A stretch of 64,000 nucleotides of DNA. Source: Epiperipatus broadwayi (Eukaryota > Onychophora > Udeonychophora > Euonychophora > Peripatidae). How positions within the stretch are numbered: the first letter of the stretch is position 1; every line of letters begins with the position of its first letter. The notes below the pieces were generated by a model, which worked only from the letters and a program-made list of their open reading frames with translations, was not told where the DNA came from and did not search any database. Location of the stretch: contig JAQFVV010006342.1 in NCBI GenBank assembly GCA_028023455.1, positions 517,001 through 581,000 of the forward strand, read 5' to 3'. A program made the translations under genes and the position numbers. Positions 46,366-57,560 of this stretch are shown one piece after another.

Positions 46366-47349
46366 TTTGATGTCTTAACATATATAATTTTTAAGTAATA
46401 ATATAGCCTCAAAATGAAAAGAAAATCTACTAATATTCAGGTAAGAGCACATGCCTTTAATTACATAATTTATTTATTGATATGGGTGCACAATACCAAA
46501 AATGTATTAAGTTGTATTTAATTTTATCAATGTTTTTTTCATGTATGAAATCTTAATATTTCTATTAATTTATATCACAAGCATGTATATACTGCATTTA
46601 CTACTACTATCAATTATTGGTATTTGAATAAAAATTTGGAGTCGAATGGCATGAATATTGTGGATAAGGTTGTATAATAAAATTAACAATTTCTGATTTC
46701 CAGTGTCATTTTCACAATTATAAGCATCAGACACGGAACTTGCTGGATATGTTCACTCCAATATCCAGCAGAAAATATTAAATTGAATAATAGTGTGTGA
46801 ATGATAACAGAATATGGTTTAATACTGATGTTATTTTATTTACTTACTTTTTTTTAAAATTTCATTTTATAGATAAATTGCTATATAAAAATATAACTCT
46901 CTATAGATCATATATTTTAAGGTTTATTTAAGCTTTGTTTGATATCACATGATTTTCATTTATGCCTACATATTAGCAATTTATGCTCTGATATATATAT
47001 ATTGGAGGAATGTGTACGATTTTGAATACAAATGTCTAATTTTTATTCAAAAATCAACTTTAATAAATTAACATTTACTAAAAATCATTAAAATAGTTTT
47101 TTTAATGTTGTTAGCTTTAATTTTCATTGAATTTGTATCAAAGATTAATTAAGTTTATATAACTTTAGATTATATAACCATAAAAACTATTGTTTAATTT
47201 ATTTGTTTTAATAACTATTTATATAATTAATATATTAAAGAGCTATATTATATAATATTATAAATGAAATCATTTGTTTTATATTAGCTCATTATTTACA
47301 TAAAATATAAGATGTTACATAATAGCCAAATTTTGAATTGTGAACTATA
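46366..47349. other. Intronic AT-rich sequence
   Basis: No feature recognised. Confidence 0.5.
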
Positions 47350-47609
47350 ACAACACAAGGCTCACATAAACAGTTTCATCTAAAGAAAGGAGTTCCCTGA
47401 ATCTGATCATATGAGTCATATATGGATTAATTAAATAATGAACCAGTAGAGGGCATTATAATGTTCTCATTCATTTTAGACAACACAAGGTTCACAGAAA
47501 CAGTTTCATCTAAATAAAGGAGTTCCCTGAATCTGTTCATATGAGTCATATATGATTAATTAAATAATAAACTAGTAGAGGGCATTATAATGTTCTCATT
47601 CATTTTACT
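47350..47609. repeat. 130-base tandem duplication
   Basis: Two units start at 47350 and 47480 (ACAACACAAGG). They share ACAGTTTCATCTAAA, AAAGGAGTTCCCTGAATCTG, CATATGAGTCATATATG, and GAGGGCATTATAATGTTC. They differ at about ten positions, so the duplication is older than the one at 34-35 kb. Confidence 0.85.
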
Positions 47610-48017
47610 ATAGTGATTTGAATGATCATATTAGTAAAATTAATGGAATGGTAAATATGAATGAAGTGTTACTAAATAGAATGTGTAAGAAAGATGGTTA
47701 AAATCTGAGAATTTGAGTAAATTATATGATAGGGAGTTTAAATATTGTGTCAAAAATGAAGTATATATTGTTGATGGTGCATTGGTAGATAAAGAGGTGT
47801 TAGAAAAAATGATACGAATTAAGGCGTTTGATGAGAAGCAAAAAAATGTAATAGTGATTATAATTTTATGCTAACAGAATTAGAAAGATCTGAAAGGGTA
47901 AGTAATGAAATTTATACAAAGATTAATAGGAATGGGTGGAAAATATATGATGAGATAAAACTTAATAGTTTAATAGTATTTTGAAATAATAAGAACAAAA
48001 AATAAAATTCTAAAAGA
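47610..48017 (+). other. Possible decayed coding fragment
   Basis: Frames interrupted by stops give KNEVYIVDGALVDKEVL and, after a shift, ELERSERVSNEIYTKINRNGW. Codon make-up is more protein-like than the background, but the family is not recognised. Similar Lys/Asn-rich sequence resumes after the LTR-like insertion at 50.95-51.25 kb, so one old element may have been split. Confidence 0.25.
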
Positions 48018-50955
48018 ACGCAATTTATCCACCTGATTTTGAACGACTTTTTAACAAAATTTTTTTTTATTGTATATAGGTATACACAATCACATGTTTC
48101 AACTGCTCTATAGTCTTTTTCAGAGCAAAACTATATAAATAATACTATAAAAAATGCAAACAATGAAATTAATAATAAAAAGTAAAATAAAATATAACAA
48201 AACATAATAAAACTGAAATAAATTAAATATAATCAAAAACAAATAAAATAAAATAATCCAAATAAGCTGTAAATCTTTAAAGTTTAAAAACTTTCCGGCT
48301 AGTGAACTTTCACTGTACATTGAGATACAACATAAAATATAAAATAAATATAAATTATGCATGTGTATTCCTGACTGTATCTATATATTCATGAACAACT
48401 ATTAATTTAAATATATTATTTCTTTTTTATTATTTTTAATAATCTCCTAATTATTTCTATTCTTTATAAATTTGAATTTTATTATCCCCACTTTAATAAA
48501 ATAATTATTTTTTATATAATTCTCAGTTTAACCTTAATTCATTCCAATCATTCTTTTTAATTTTTAAATCATACAAAATCTATTATTTTCTTATTCATTC
48601 TCCTGTTATTAAAAATATTTTATATTTATCTTTTTTTTAAAAATCTAAAACCATAAAAATTGTGTGTACATATTGTAACGATCCGGAGAATGCGACTTAA
48701 CGTGAACTGCACTACGGGGCGCCATCTAGGCATTTGAACCTAGAAAAATTTATAAAGTAGGCAGATACGTAAGTAAAAAAAAAAAAAATTTTTTTTTTTT
48801 TTTTGCATCCGGTCGTTAGCCCATGTCACTAGCTCAGTGGAATAGCAGAGATTAAATAATATAATATCTTATCTAATTAGATTTCAACATTAAAAAATAA
48901 ATAAAATAAGCCACTGCCAGTAATTAACATACAAACATTTATTTATGCACATATATATAAGATTTAAAATTATTTTATTATTAGTTTTACATTTTAACAT
49001 TTAACATTATTTTTTTAACTTTGATTTTTGACTTTAATTTACCTTTAATTACTATTACATTCTAATTTTACATTTTAATTAAGTTCGCACAGATGGGATT
49101 ATAAAAGCTTGTTATAATAAGTTGCTATAGATCGGTTACATAGATTACACGGTTAAAAACATTCCAAAGTAAACATAAGCGATCAAAATATAAAATTATT
49201 GATTACTGACAATTGCGGAGGGAAATTTATATGTAACCCAATAGTATTCACCATAAGATACTTGCATTGTCACCAATAACTTAAAAGACATCCGAATAAA
49301 TACATTTTAGATACTCACCGTAAGGTATCATTATTTATCGAATGTCTATATATTTTGATCAAATATGAAAACGCAAAACATAGTTAACCGATAAACAATC
49401 CATGCAAGCGTCTATAAACAACTTAAATTTAATGCATTTTTATTTAGAATCGAGTATGAATACTACATAGATTTGCATTGAAATTAAAATATTCTATCCC
49501 TATTTAACCTTAGGCTAAAATTCGCAGTCAAACTGGCATCAATCCATCTGATACATCGATGTATTCAATGTAATACGAAATACGGCAGCACCAAAAGAAT
49601 TAAGAAAAGACATTGACTCTCAATCAGATAGGAATATTACATCTATCTAACGAGAAGAACAATAAAAAAAAAAACTCCATAGAAAGGAACTGCGTTCTCC
49701 GTCTTATAATTCCTTCCATAGGCAAACGGGTGAGTGCGGCGTATATATAAACGATTCTGCCAGTAGCGAATCTCCGATCACATCTACTAACTACATCAAT
49801 ATATCCAATCCATTGACCCAATCTAACAACGACATAAATAACCTAAGATTACCCTCCCCTAATATAACTTTACAAATCTATACAGCCATTCACGCCCGAC
49901 TTAAGTTTAACATTTTTATAATTAATTTAACGGAAAACAAAAATCATAATAAAACTTAAAGAACAAAAAATAAATAAATGGAAATGATTTTACAAAATAA
50001 ATACATTAAATAAAATTATAACTAATTAATAAATAATGTTGGTCAGATAGAATAATATTGCAATCATTTAAATCTGGAAAGTTTTTAATTTACTGTTCAT
50101 AAATTTTAAAGTTCTTACGGTTATTTAAATAGTTCATCTTCATATATTCCTTGCCGTTTGAACGTGAATTCCCACGTCGTCCGAAGATTGGTATCCTGTT
50201 GGCCGATTTATTTATCCATCCGGAGATTTTTTAGTGTAGTTGGTCCTCAATGTAGAAACGATGGTTCATTTTTCTTCCTTTCTTAGCAGAACTGAAGGGA
50301 TTGAAGCTGTGCGTCTTTTTCAATCCCCTCAGCACTAACACCTAGCTGTTACATCGTAATAATCATCAATAACTAGTCACTAATTAATAATTTCCAAATT
50401 TTCCTTTTATACGTATTCGAAGGATTGACTTAACATTACGTCATCGATGAGATGATCCTTTTCGTTGAGGTCCGATTCCATAGGGATTTCTTCTTATTTG
50501 CTAACAGTTTCTATTGTTTTCTTATCTGACCGGTGTTTTTACATTTAAATGCCGAAGGCTGGTTTACATTTAACTAATTAACAATCATTTCCATTTCTGA
50601 TTAATTAACCTGTTTTCCAAATCAAAAATATATTTAAAGATAAATTTAAAGATATAATTTCATCTCCAAATCTTTTTAAAATTTAGTTTTAAAATACTTT
50701 TTCTTTAATAAAGTTTTATTTTAATAATTTTTCATTATCTGTGCGATTTAATTAATATATAAGAGTTTAAGATGATATTTAATTTCAATTTTTAATTCTT
50801 AAAGAAAATTTTTAAATGCGAACTTTTTAATTTACTTTCATGTTTAATAAATTTAAAAAAACAACAACAATGTAACGAACGTCTATGCTCGTTACAATAT
50901 ATATAATAAAAAAATTTTTTGCTAAAAAGTGATCAAAGAAAGGTGGATAAATTGC
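48018..50955 (-). repeat. Old foldback split by LTR-like copy B
   Basis: GCAATTTATCCACCT with GACTTTTTAACAAAATTTT at 48020-48070 is complementary to 50905-50955 (AAAATTTTTTGC and AGGTGGATAAATTGC). A hammerhead-like core lies at 48093-48125 on the minus strand (CTGAAAA, a GACT/AGTT stem, GAAACATGTG), with core mutations. Copy B inserted inside the foldback. Confidence 0.5.
48674..50896 (-). mobile_element. LTR-like element, copy B (~2.2 kb)
   Basis: Termini are TGTAACGA and TCGTTACA (plus-strand view), i.e. TG...CA with an eight-base inverted repeat. Flanks are ATAT on both sides, a possible four-base target duplication in low-complexity DNA. In element sense (minus) the start forms a hairpin, TGTAACGAGC with GTTCGTTACA. 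A TATA box (TTTATATATACG, 49752-49741 region) is followed by GC-richer sequence and a CTCGTTAGATAGATG-type hairpin. It is better preserved than copy A at 15382-17508, to which it is inverted. There is no coding frame beyond short ones (e.g. 49624-49821). Reading: solo LTR or nonautonomous LTR element. Confidence 0.65.
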
Positions 50956-51469
50956 ATTTATATAAGACATTACAGCAAATAAAGGAAGTGATGGATTTAG
51001 TAATATTTTTGAAGAGAAATGTAAAGAAGGACTTTAGAAAATGTAGAAGAAAAATGAAAACCATGTAGACATTTTTTTAAAAAAGGCTGTTAACAATCAA
51101 ATAAGGGAAGAAGTAAAAGCTCAGTGAGATAGCTACATAATAAAAAGAAAAATAATTTGAATGGAATTAAAACGAAAATAGGGTAAACTTAATGAGAAGC
51201 TAGTAGAGAAAATTAACAGTACAGAAAAAAAATGTGAATGACTTTGAAAAAAATATTTTAAATATGAACTGTATATTAAGAAGATAAATAATATGTTTAA
51301 CAAAACAGATATGCCATTTTTATTTTATTAGTGCATAGAATTGTATCATTAGAATCACAAAAACCTCATTTATAATTTCAATGTTTAAATATAGACATTA
51401 TAAATTGTTTTACTTATTCATTCTGAAATAATCTGTTAATTCTTTGTTTAGAAGAGATTTAAGTAGAAT
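50897..51469. other. AT/A-rich remnant, no gene
   Basis: Lys-rich broken frames (see 47610-48017). Nothing recognisable. Confidence 0.4.
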
Positions 51470-52013
51470 AGTTTTAAACAAGCAAAACTCTCCATACAAT
51501 AGTGCCACCCTGTGCCAACCAGAGTAATCAATGGATGCCAGAAGGCTTGTGCATAAAATTCCATCTAGTACCTACTCATCCAATATCTCCAGACTAGTTT
51601 CTGGCTTGTAGCCTTGGATCTGAGAGCACTGCACCTAAATCTTAGGATCTAATGCAACCCTCCAGCAACCACCTTTTATCTCTACTTAGCTACAAAACCA
51701 TGAAAATGAAATTAAAAACACAATAATATTTTCAATCTAAGCTCAATAGCTTATATAGTCTTATGGGTCTGAACTCAGTTCAGCACCCATACATTTTGGT
51801 ATCTTTCCTCTTTAACAATCATAGCTACCACTATCCTATTAGGCAAAATTGGTGTTAAGCCACTAAACATCACATGATCACCATCTCTTATGCTAGCACA
51901 TAACTGTTAATAAACAAGCAAAACTCTGCATACAGTAGTGCCACCCTGTGCCAACAAGAGTAATCAATGGATGCCAGAAGGCTTGTGCATAAAATTCCAT
52001 CTAGTACCTACTC

Positions 52014-52072
52014 ATCCAATATCCCCAGACTAGTTTCTGGCTTGTGGCCTTCATCAGTGAGGAACCTTGGAT
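52014..52072 (-). ncRNA. Type I hammerhead ribozyme motif (F1)
   Basis: On the minus strand: CTGATGA (52057-52051), stem II GGC/GCC with loop CACAA, GAAAC, loop TA, GTC with C17 at 52028. Stem I: TCCTCA/TGGGGA, and ATCCAA (52072-52067)/TTGGAT (52019-52014). It is base-for-base the same core as 46197-46255. Confidence 0.75.
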
Positions 52073-52426
52073 CTGAGAGCACTGCACCTAGATCTTAGGA
52101 TCTAATGCAACCCTCCAGCAGCCACCTTTTATCTCTACTTAACTACAAAACCATGAGAATGAAATTGAAAACTATAATATTTTTAATCTAAGCTCAATAG
52201 CTTATATAGTCATATGGGTCTGAACTCAGTTCAGCACCCATAAATTTTGGTGTCTTTGGCTCTTTAACACCCATATCCATCACTATCCTATTAGATAGGA
52301 TTTGTATTAAACCATTAAACATCACATGATCACCATCTCTTATGCTAGCACATAACTGTTATTAAACAAGAAAAACTCTTCTGGGGGGGTGTATTAGATT
52401 CCAAGATCTAGGTGCAGTGCTCTCAG

Positions 52427-52485
52427 ATCCAAGGCTCCTCACTGACGAAGGCCACAAGCCAGAAACTAGTCTGGGGATATTGGAT
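52427..52485 (+). ncRNA. Type I hammerhead ribozyme motif (F1)
   Basis: CTGACGA (52442-52448; C at the free seventh core position), GGC/GCC stem II, GAAAC-TA-GTC with C17 at 52471, and stem I ATCCAA/TTGGAT plus TCCTCA/TGGGGA. All invariant positions are kept. Confidence 0.75.
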
Positions 52486-52874
52486 GAGTGGCCACTAGAT
52501 GGGATTTTATGCACAAGCCTTCTGACATCTATTGACTACTCTGGTTGGAACAGGGTGGCACTACTCTATGAAGAGTTTTGCTTGTTTAATAACAGTTATG
52601 TGCTAGCATAAGAGATGGTGATCATGTGATGTTTAATGGTTTAATATCAATCCTGCCTAATAGGATAGTGGTGGCTATGGTTGTTAAAAAGCCAAAGACA
52701 CCAAAATTTATGGGTGCTGAACTGAGTTTAGACTCATATGACTATAAAAGCTATTGAGCTCTGAAAATATTATTGCTTTCAATTTCATTCTCATGGTTTT
52801 GTAGTTAAGTAGAGATAAAAGGTGGCTGCTGGAGGCTTGCAGTAGATCTGAAGATCTAGGTGCAGTGCTCTCAG

Positions 52875-52933
52875 ATTCAAGGCTCCTCACTGATGAAGGC
52901 AACAAGCCAGAAACTAGTGTGGGGATATTGGAT
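52875..52933 (+). ncRNA. Hammerhead motif with inactivated cleavage site (F1)
   Basis: CTGATGA at 52890-52896, stem II GGC/GCC with loop AACAA, and GAAAC-TA-GT are intact. The cleavage-site nucleotide at 52919 is G, the one base not accepted there, so self-cleavage should fail. One distal stem I base is also changed (ATTCAA for ATCCAA). Confidence 0.65.
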
Positions 52934-53085
52934 GAGTAGGAATAGATGGGATTTTATGCACAAGCCTTCTGGCATCTATTGTTTACTCTGGTTGGAACAG
53001 GGTAGCACTACTGTATGGAGAGTTCTGCTTGTTTAATAACAGTTATGTGCTAGCATAAGAGATGGTGTTCATGTGATGTTTAGAA

Positions 53086-54786
53086 TAGTTTTTTGTGAAG
53101 GTGGACATAACTTACATTAACCTATTCAGGGGGTTCTCCAGTCTTAGTTGAGCCGGCTTCAAGTCATTCGAATTCCATCATTTTTATCACTACCATTAAG
53201 ATTTTACACTCTTTTTAAAAGTTAAAAGAAGTTCTGTAAGATGTGTTGCCCTCTTCTGAATTATTTTACAAGTAAAAAAATCAATAATATTCAAATTTTA
53301 AGTTAACAATGGAAGAGGGTAGTCTGTTCTTGATGCTTATTGGGTGTTAACCATCAAGGACAAAGAAAACCACTTGTCAATAATTTTTACCACTACAATT
53401 TTTTTTTGTTTCATTTCGCAAGTGATAAACAAATGTTTTAGACTATTTTAAAAGTATTTTTTGACATATTATAAATTATTTTGATAAAATATGCTAAAAA
53501 TAAAATTATTATAGAAAAATAGTTTTAGTAAAAATTATTTACTTTTCCACAATGTAAAATTGAGAAAGAAATCACTGATGTCAGCAACACTTTTTAGTTG
53601 GTTACTAACTTTGTTTTAGATTTGCCACTATTGAATATTTTTATAATTATAAATAAAAATTTATTTTTGAAAAAACTTTCGGTCACTTTCATAACCTGAC
53701 AAATTATTAATATACTTTTTACAAACGAATCTAAAGTGAATATAATATTAAAAGATGAATATAATTTTACGGTTGAGTTTGTGATTTGACCAATTAAAAG
53801 TTTAGAGTCTTACCTCACTCAGCCAATAAAATTAATTGTCCATTAAAAGGTTAAAGTACACACGATTCAAAGGCAAATCAGTATTATAACATTATTAAGA
53901 CAAATAAGAAATCCTTAAGATTATCATCATTATCAGTTTTTATCATCATAAGTGAGTATTTGATCTTCTAGGCTGACTTAATGATATACAATATTTGTTG
54001 TTAGTGTGACAGTAAGATGACAGATTTGAAAGTTAAAGATCAATGGATTGCAATTTGACTCTATCATTTCCAGTGCTTGAACATCATATGATCTCTTGAA
54101 TTATTTAAATTTTATTATTATCTCACTTCATTGTTTTATTGATTACAGAAGTTTATGTTTACCAGCCAATGCTAAATTATGGAATGTTCTTAGAACATGG
54201 TTCCATTGGAATAACTCATCATTCTTGAAGAAATTCTCCATATGTAATTAGAAGTTGCAATTAAAGTAAATTATGATACAACAGATTGCCTTCATTTTTG
54301 AAGTGAGGTTAAATAAGAATGCATATAACCTTTTTAAATATTCTATTTACATTTTACATATTTATTGAAGGAAAGCATATTGGATGTTTCACCACCTTTA
54401 CAGTCAAAGATGGAGAAACTAGAGAAAGTTATCAGAACAACAAGAAACTGTCTTTAATAATGATAGTAAAATATAAAAGCTAAGAGATTCAGTATAAACT
54501 ATAATTGGGCTGTAATAAAAAATCCAGAAATGCTTTTTATATATAAAAGTATATTCTTATTCATGATGAGAATGGTTCAAATTATGATAATGCTTGTCAC
54601 TTCTCTATGAATTGAAAAAGTAAAATACTAAAAAGAAATGTTTTTGTTTTTTTTCAGTGAGAAGGCTTTTGATGTGTGATAGAAATTCTTTTGCTTAAAG
54701 TATAGGTAATCGATTAAAATTGTTTTATTTTAAGCTATATTTAGAGAGATTTTTTTCTTTTCCTTACACACAAATATAAATTGCAT
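53086..54786. other. Intronic AT-rich sequence
   Basis: No recognisable feature. Confidence 0.5.
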
Positions 54787-54954
54787 CACTACACACTTTC
54801 ATGCTTAAAAAAAAACCCAGTAGAATATCAATCAGCATTATGTTGCCACAGCAATATTATAATTAGGGAATAAATGGATTCCACTTACTGCATATTTGTT
54901 GCCTAGGCAACAGAATGCTGATATTCTGCTCCTTTTTTAAGCATGAGAGCAGTG
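54787..54954. mobile_element. MITE with ~60-base inverted ends
   Basis: CACT...TTTCATGCTTAAAAAA, CAGTAGAATATCAATCAGCAT and TTATGTTGCC are complementary to GGCAACAGAATGCTGATATTCTG, TTTTTTAAGCATGA and AGTG. The unpaired middle is about 55 bases. The superfamily is unknown. Confidence 0.65.
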
Positions 54955-55600
54955 GTATATAATTTATATAAGAAAATAATATAGCTTTATATAAGAGAAA
55001 ATAGATCTTTTGATAATATTGATAAATAATGCTTTTCTTTAAAATAATAAATAAATGTAATAAATTTTTAATTATTCAAATTTTGAAAAGTAATGACATT
55101 TTAAATATTAATTATAAATATAAATTTTTATCTTTTTTTTTTTTGTTTACATACACATTTAAATAAATAAAAATAGAAAAAGAGATGCAATAAAAGTTGA
55201 TATCTATGACACACTATAATTTTACAATATTATTATACACTACAATTTAAATAAATAAATACCATAAAATATAATAACCACATGCATAAATAAAAAAATT
55301 CATTTGATGTATAAGGCCTTTGTGGAATGTGGTTAATGACTAGAATCTACATTTTTTCAGATTTCATAAAGAATTCTCTTTGAAATAACATGCAATCAAT
55401 GAAGAAAATGATTCAAGTATTACTAATTGACAAATAGTTTTAGCTACAGTTAATAAAACATAAATGAAAAACTAGTAAATTTTCATATCAACTAATGTCT
55501 ATCAGAGAGATCTTTGCCAAGCATTAAGCTATTTAAACACATACAAATATAATATTTAAGTACATGTATAGTATTTATATTTTAAGCTAGTTGTAATTAG
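54955..55600. other. Intronic AT-rich sequence
   Basis: No recognisable feature. Confidence 0.5.
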
Positions 55601-56112
55601 AGGGGATTTGAACCCGGACTTTCAAGCTCCCTTCAGTCATCCACTCCACCTTATAACACATGATCACATTCATGCAAACAAGATAAATGATCTCCAATTA
55701 ACATTTCGTGCTGAGCCAGCACTCATCAGTTTGTCTGGATCACCTCCCATATATATATAATCAGTGCTCACTTTATATTAAGATAACAAATCTTCAAACT
55801 TTAAGGACAGACTTCATCAATCTTCTCCAACTCTTAAACCATCCATATCATTGAAAATCTGATGATGGCATATTCAAAGCTCTTGTTTGCCAAATTTTGT
55901 TGTGTCATATCCATGTTGACTGTAAGTCGTTCTGATTATATATGTGTGTAGTAATGATGATCAGGACCAACTGATGAGTGATGATTAGTACAATATATAT
56001 ATATATTGAAGATCATTTATCTTTTTCGCATGTAAGTGGTCATGTATATTGGTTGTATAAGATGGAGTGAATGACTGAAGGAACTTGAAAATCCAGGTTC
56101 AAATCCCCTTTA
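55601..56112. repeat. F2 inverted pair
   Basis: A minus-sense F2 copy (55601-55885) and a plus-sense partial copy (55935-56112) face each other, both with GGGGATTTGAACC-type ends. The plus copy keeps GACCAACTGATGAGTG but has lost stem II and GAAA to a TA expansion. The minus copy has an intact core (next entry). Confidence 0.65.
55687..55745 (-). ncRNA. Hammerhead motif (F2), core intact
   Basis: On the minus strand: CTGATGA (55729-55723), a five-pair stem II (GTGCT, loop GGCTC, AGCAC), GAAA (55707-55704). Distal stem I TGATC/GATCA is kept. Helix III and the UH site are less clear because the segment after GAAA is shortened (TGTTAATTGG), and proximal stem I has one mismatch, so activity is uncertain. 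Confidence 0.5.
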
Positions 56113-56650
56113 ATCATATATATATAGCACATAAATTCTATTAATTTTAACTATTCCAAAACTATCAAAAGTTATTAAACAAGAATAACAAACCAATCAT
56201 TTATATTTTGTAGTGGTAACATGTTACTTTAGCAGCAATTCCAGCAAAATCTTGATATAATCTGTGCACAATTTCATGTCATAATACAGATAAAAATTTT
56301 ATTAATTTTATATTGCACAAACAAATAATGAATATTAAATAAATAATACTAAGGATATATAATAATCTTCAAACGTACATTCTATAATAATATTTTACGA
56401 ATTATGCTTACTAGAATCACTTTAATAAACTTGGAAATAATATCATCTCATGTCAGCACAGACTATATTAATCAGATGAAAAATGAATCTGATACAAGAT
56501 CTTCAAGATGACGTGAAAAAAATGGATAACTTTTGGATTTTATTAATACATTGTACTAATATAAGACATTAACGTTTAAGTTTATTAAACGATTGCATAA
56601 ATATTATTATAAATTCTCAACACTACATATTTAATAGACATTGTTTTAGG
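56113..56650. other. Intronic AT-rich sequence
   Basis: No recognisable feature. Confidence 0.5.
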
Positions 56651-57085
56651 CAGGGGTCCCCAACCTTTTTGCACTTAAGAGCACATTCTATAATATCGCC
56701 AGGTGGCGGGCACAATTTATTTTTTCAATATAAATTTATAATAGGATATTGTTAATAATACACATAATGTACAAAAAAATATTTATTTCAAAAATAAAAT
56801 TTTAACATATAATTAACGTTTATATTTTTATGTAAATTACTAAATTATATATAATATTACAAATCAATGCGATCTTTGGCACTGCACTTCATTGGCAGTT
56901 GCTTCATAATTAGGGGAGTATGGTGATATTCCTGCTCGTAAGCAATCATCAAGATGTTCGTCACTCAGTTGAGATCTGTATTATTTGTATCAGATAAATA
57001 ATTTTTTATCGTGTTTGGATGGCAGCGGGCACATGTAAAATGGTCTGCGTCATGGTGCCCGCGGGCATAGGGTTGGGGACCCCTG
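56651..57085. mobile_element. Nonautonomous hAT transposon (MITE)
   Basis: Terminal inverted repeats CAGGGGTCCCCAACC and GGTTGGGGACCCCTG are perfect over 15 bases. Inner GC-rich patches (GGTGGCGGGCAC; CAGCGGGCAC, GTGCCCGCGGGC) resemble the GGCGGGC interior of these elements. The flanking eight bases are GTTTTAGG and CTTTAAGG, matching at six of eight, as expected for a decayed hAT target duplication. No transposase. Confidence 0.8.
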
Positions 57086-57379
57086 CTTTAAGGGATTGTT
57101 AAAATTAATAAATGTACAGCTGTACCATAATGTTAAATTGTGTGCCCATTGACCTACTATCCATAGAAGATCTTACAGACTAGATAAGAGTAAATCCATT
57201 TTCTATTTGATCAACAGATTGCGTTGATATTAGTATTATAAAATGATTCTACTAAGTCTGACTTCTAAAGGTTTCTTATAGTATGTGTATTTAAAGATTA
57301 TTATTTCATAAATATTATTATTCTATTTCGTGTAAACAAGTAAAATTTATAATGTAGGCCAAGTTATATTTATTTGTAC

Positions 57380-57560
57380 CTTTAGGTAGTTTATCGTAAT
57401 TTGGAAGTACGCAGTCTACGAATTCTTTAATAACTGAATGAAGAATCTCTAAATGCTTTTGATCTTTTATAACATAAAGAAATTTAGTTAAGGATGGAAG
57501 ATTCTTTAAACACCAAATTTTTTTGTCTTCTTCTCCTTCAAAACCAGAATGACTGAACTC
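57380..57560 (-). CDS. HYKK: Hydroxylysine kinase, penultimate exon
   Basis: Acceptor TTATTGTTAG (AG at 57562-57561), 60 codons plus one base, donor G/GTACAA (GT at 57379-57378). The translation starts EFSHSGFEGEEDKKIWCLKNLP and continues SLTKFLYVIKDQKHLEILHSVI to NYDKLPKG. In HYKK this is the helical segment between the lid region and the catalytic HGD loop; the W-x-L-K-N-x-P signature and the -K-x-L-Y- that follows are typical. The single trailing G joins GA of the last exon to give Gly before MTHGDLN. The exon is symmetric with neither neighbour (phase 0 in, phase 1 out). Earlier exons were not found up to 64000; the RTE element lies upstream in the presumed preceding intron. Confidence 0.9.

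Larger units (their letters stand above)
51470..53085. repeat. F1 retrozyme-like array: two minus-sense and two plus-sense monomers
   Basis: Two tandem minus-sense units (51470-51880, 51890-52375) are followed tail-on by plus-sense units (a 5'-truncated one from 52385 and a full one to 53085). Each unit has one hammerhead site. Cleavage positions are 51592 and 52028 on the minus strand, and 52471 and 52919 on the plus strand, the last two 448 bases apart. The first minus unit has lost CTGATGA, the second is intact, the third intact, and the fourth has G at the cleavage position. Units also share CTGAACTGAGTTCAG and GATAAAAGGTGGCTGCTGG. Open frames at 52417-52905 are incidental. Confidence 0.8.
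42388..57379 (-). other. HYKK: HYKK intron (14,992 bp), repeat-filled
   Basis: It is bounded on the minus strand by GGTACAA (GT at 57379-57378) and a poly-T tract ending TATAG (AG at 42389-42388). Phase 1 on both sides restores the codon for Gly just before MTHGDLN. The intron contains F4, F3 and F1 repeats, the LTR-like copy B, a MITE at 54.8 kb, an F2 pair and a hAT MITE. I saw no further HYKK exon inside it, and the protein reads continuously across the junction. Confidence 0.85.

Noticed and set aside
51592-51625. Fourth intact F1 ribozyme
   Set aside because: GAAAC-TA-GTC remains but CTGATGA has been deleted in this unit.
52417-52905. Frames across the F1 array on both strands
   Set aside because: They run through ribozyme-bearing noncoding repeats and differ between otherwise equal copies.
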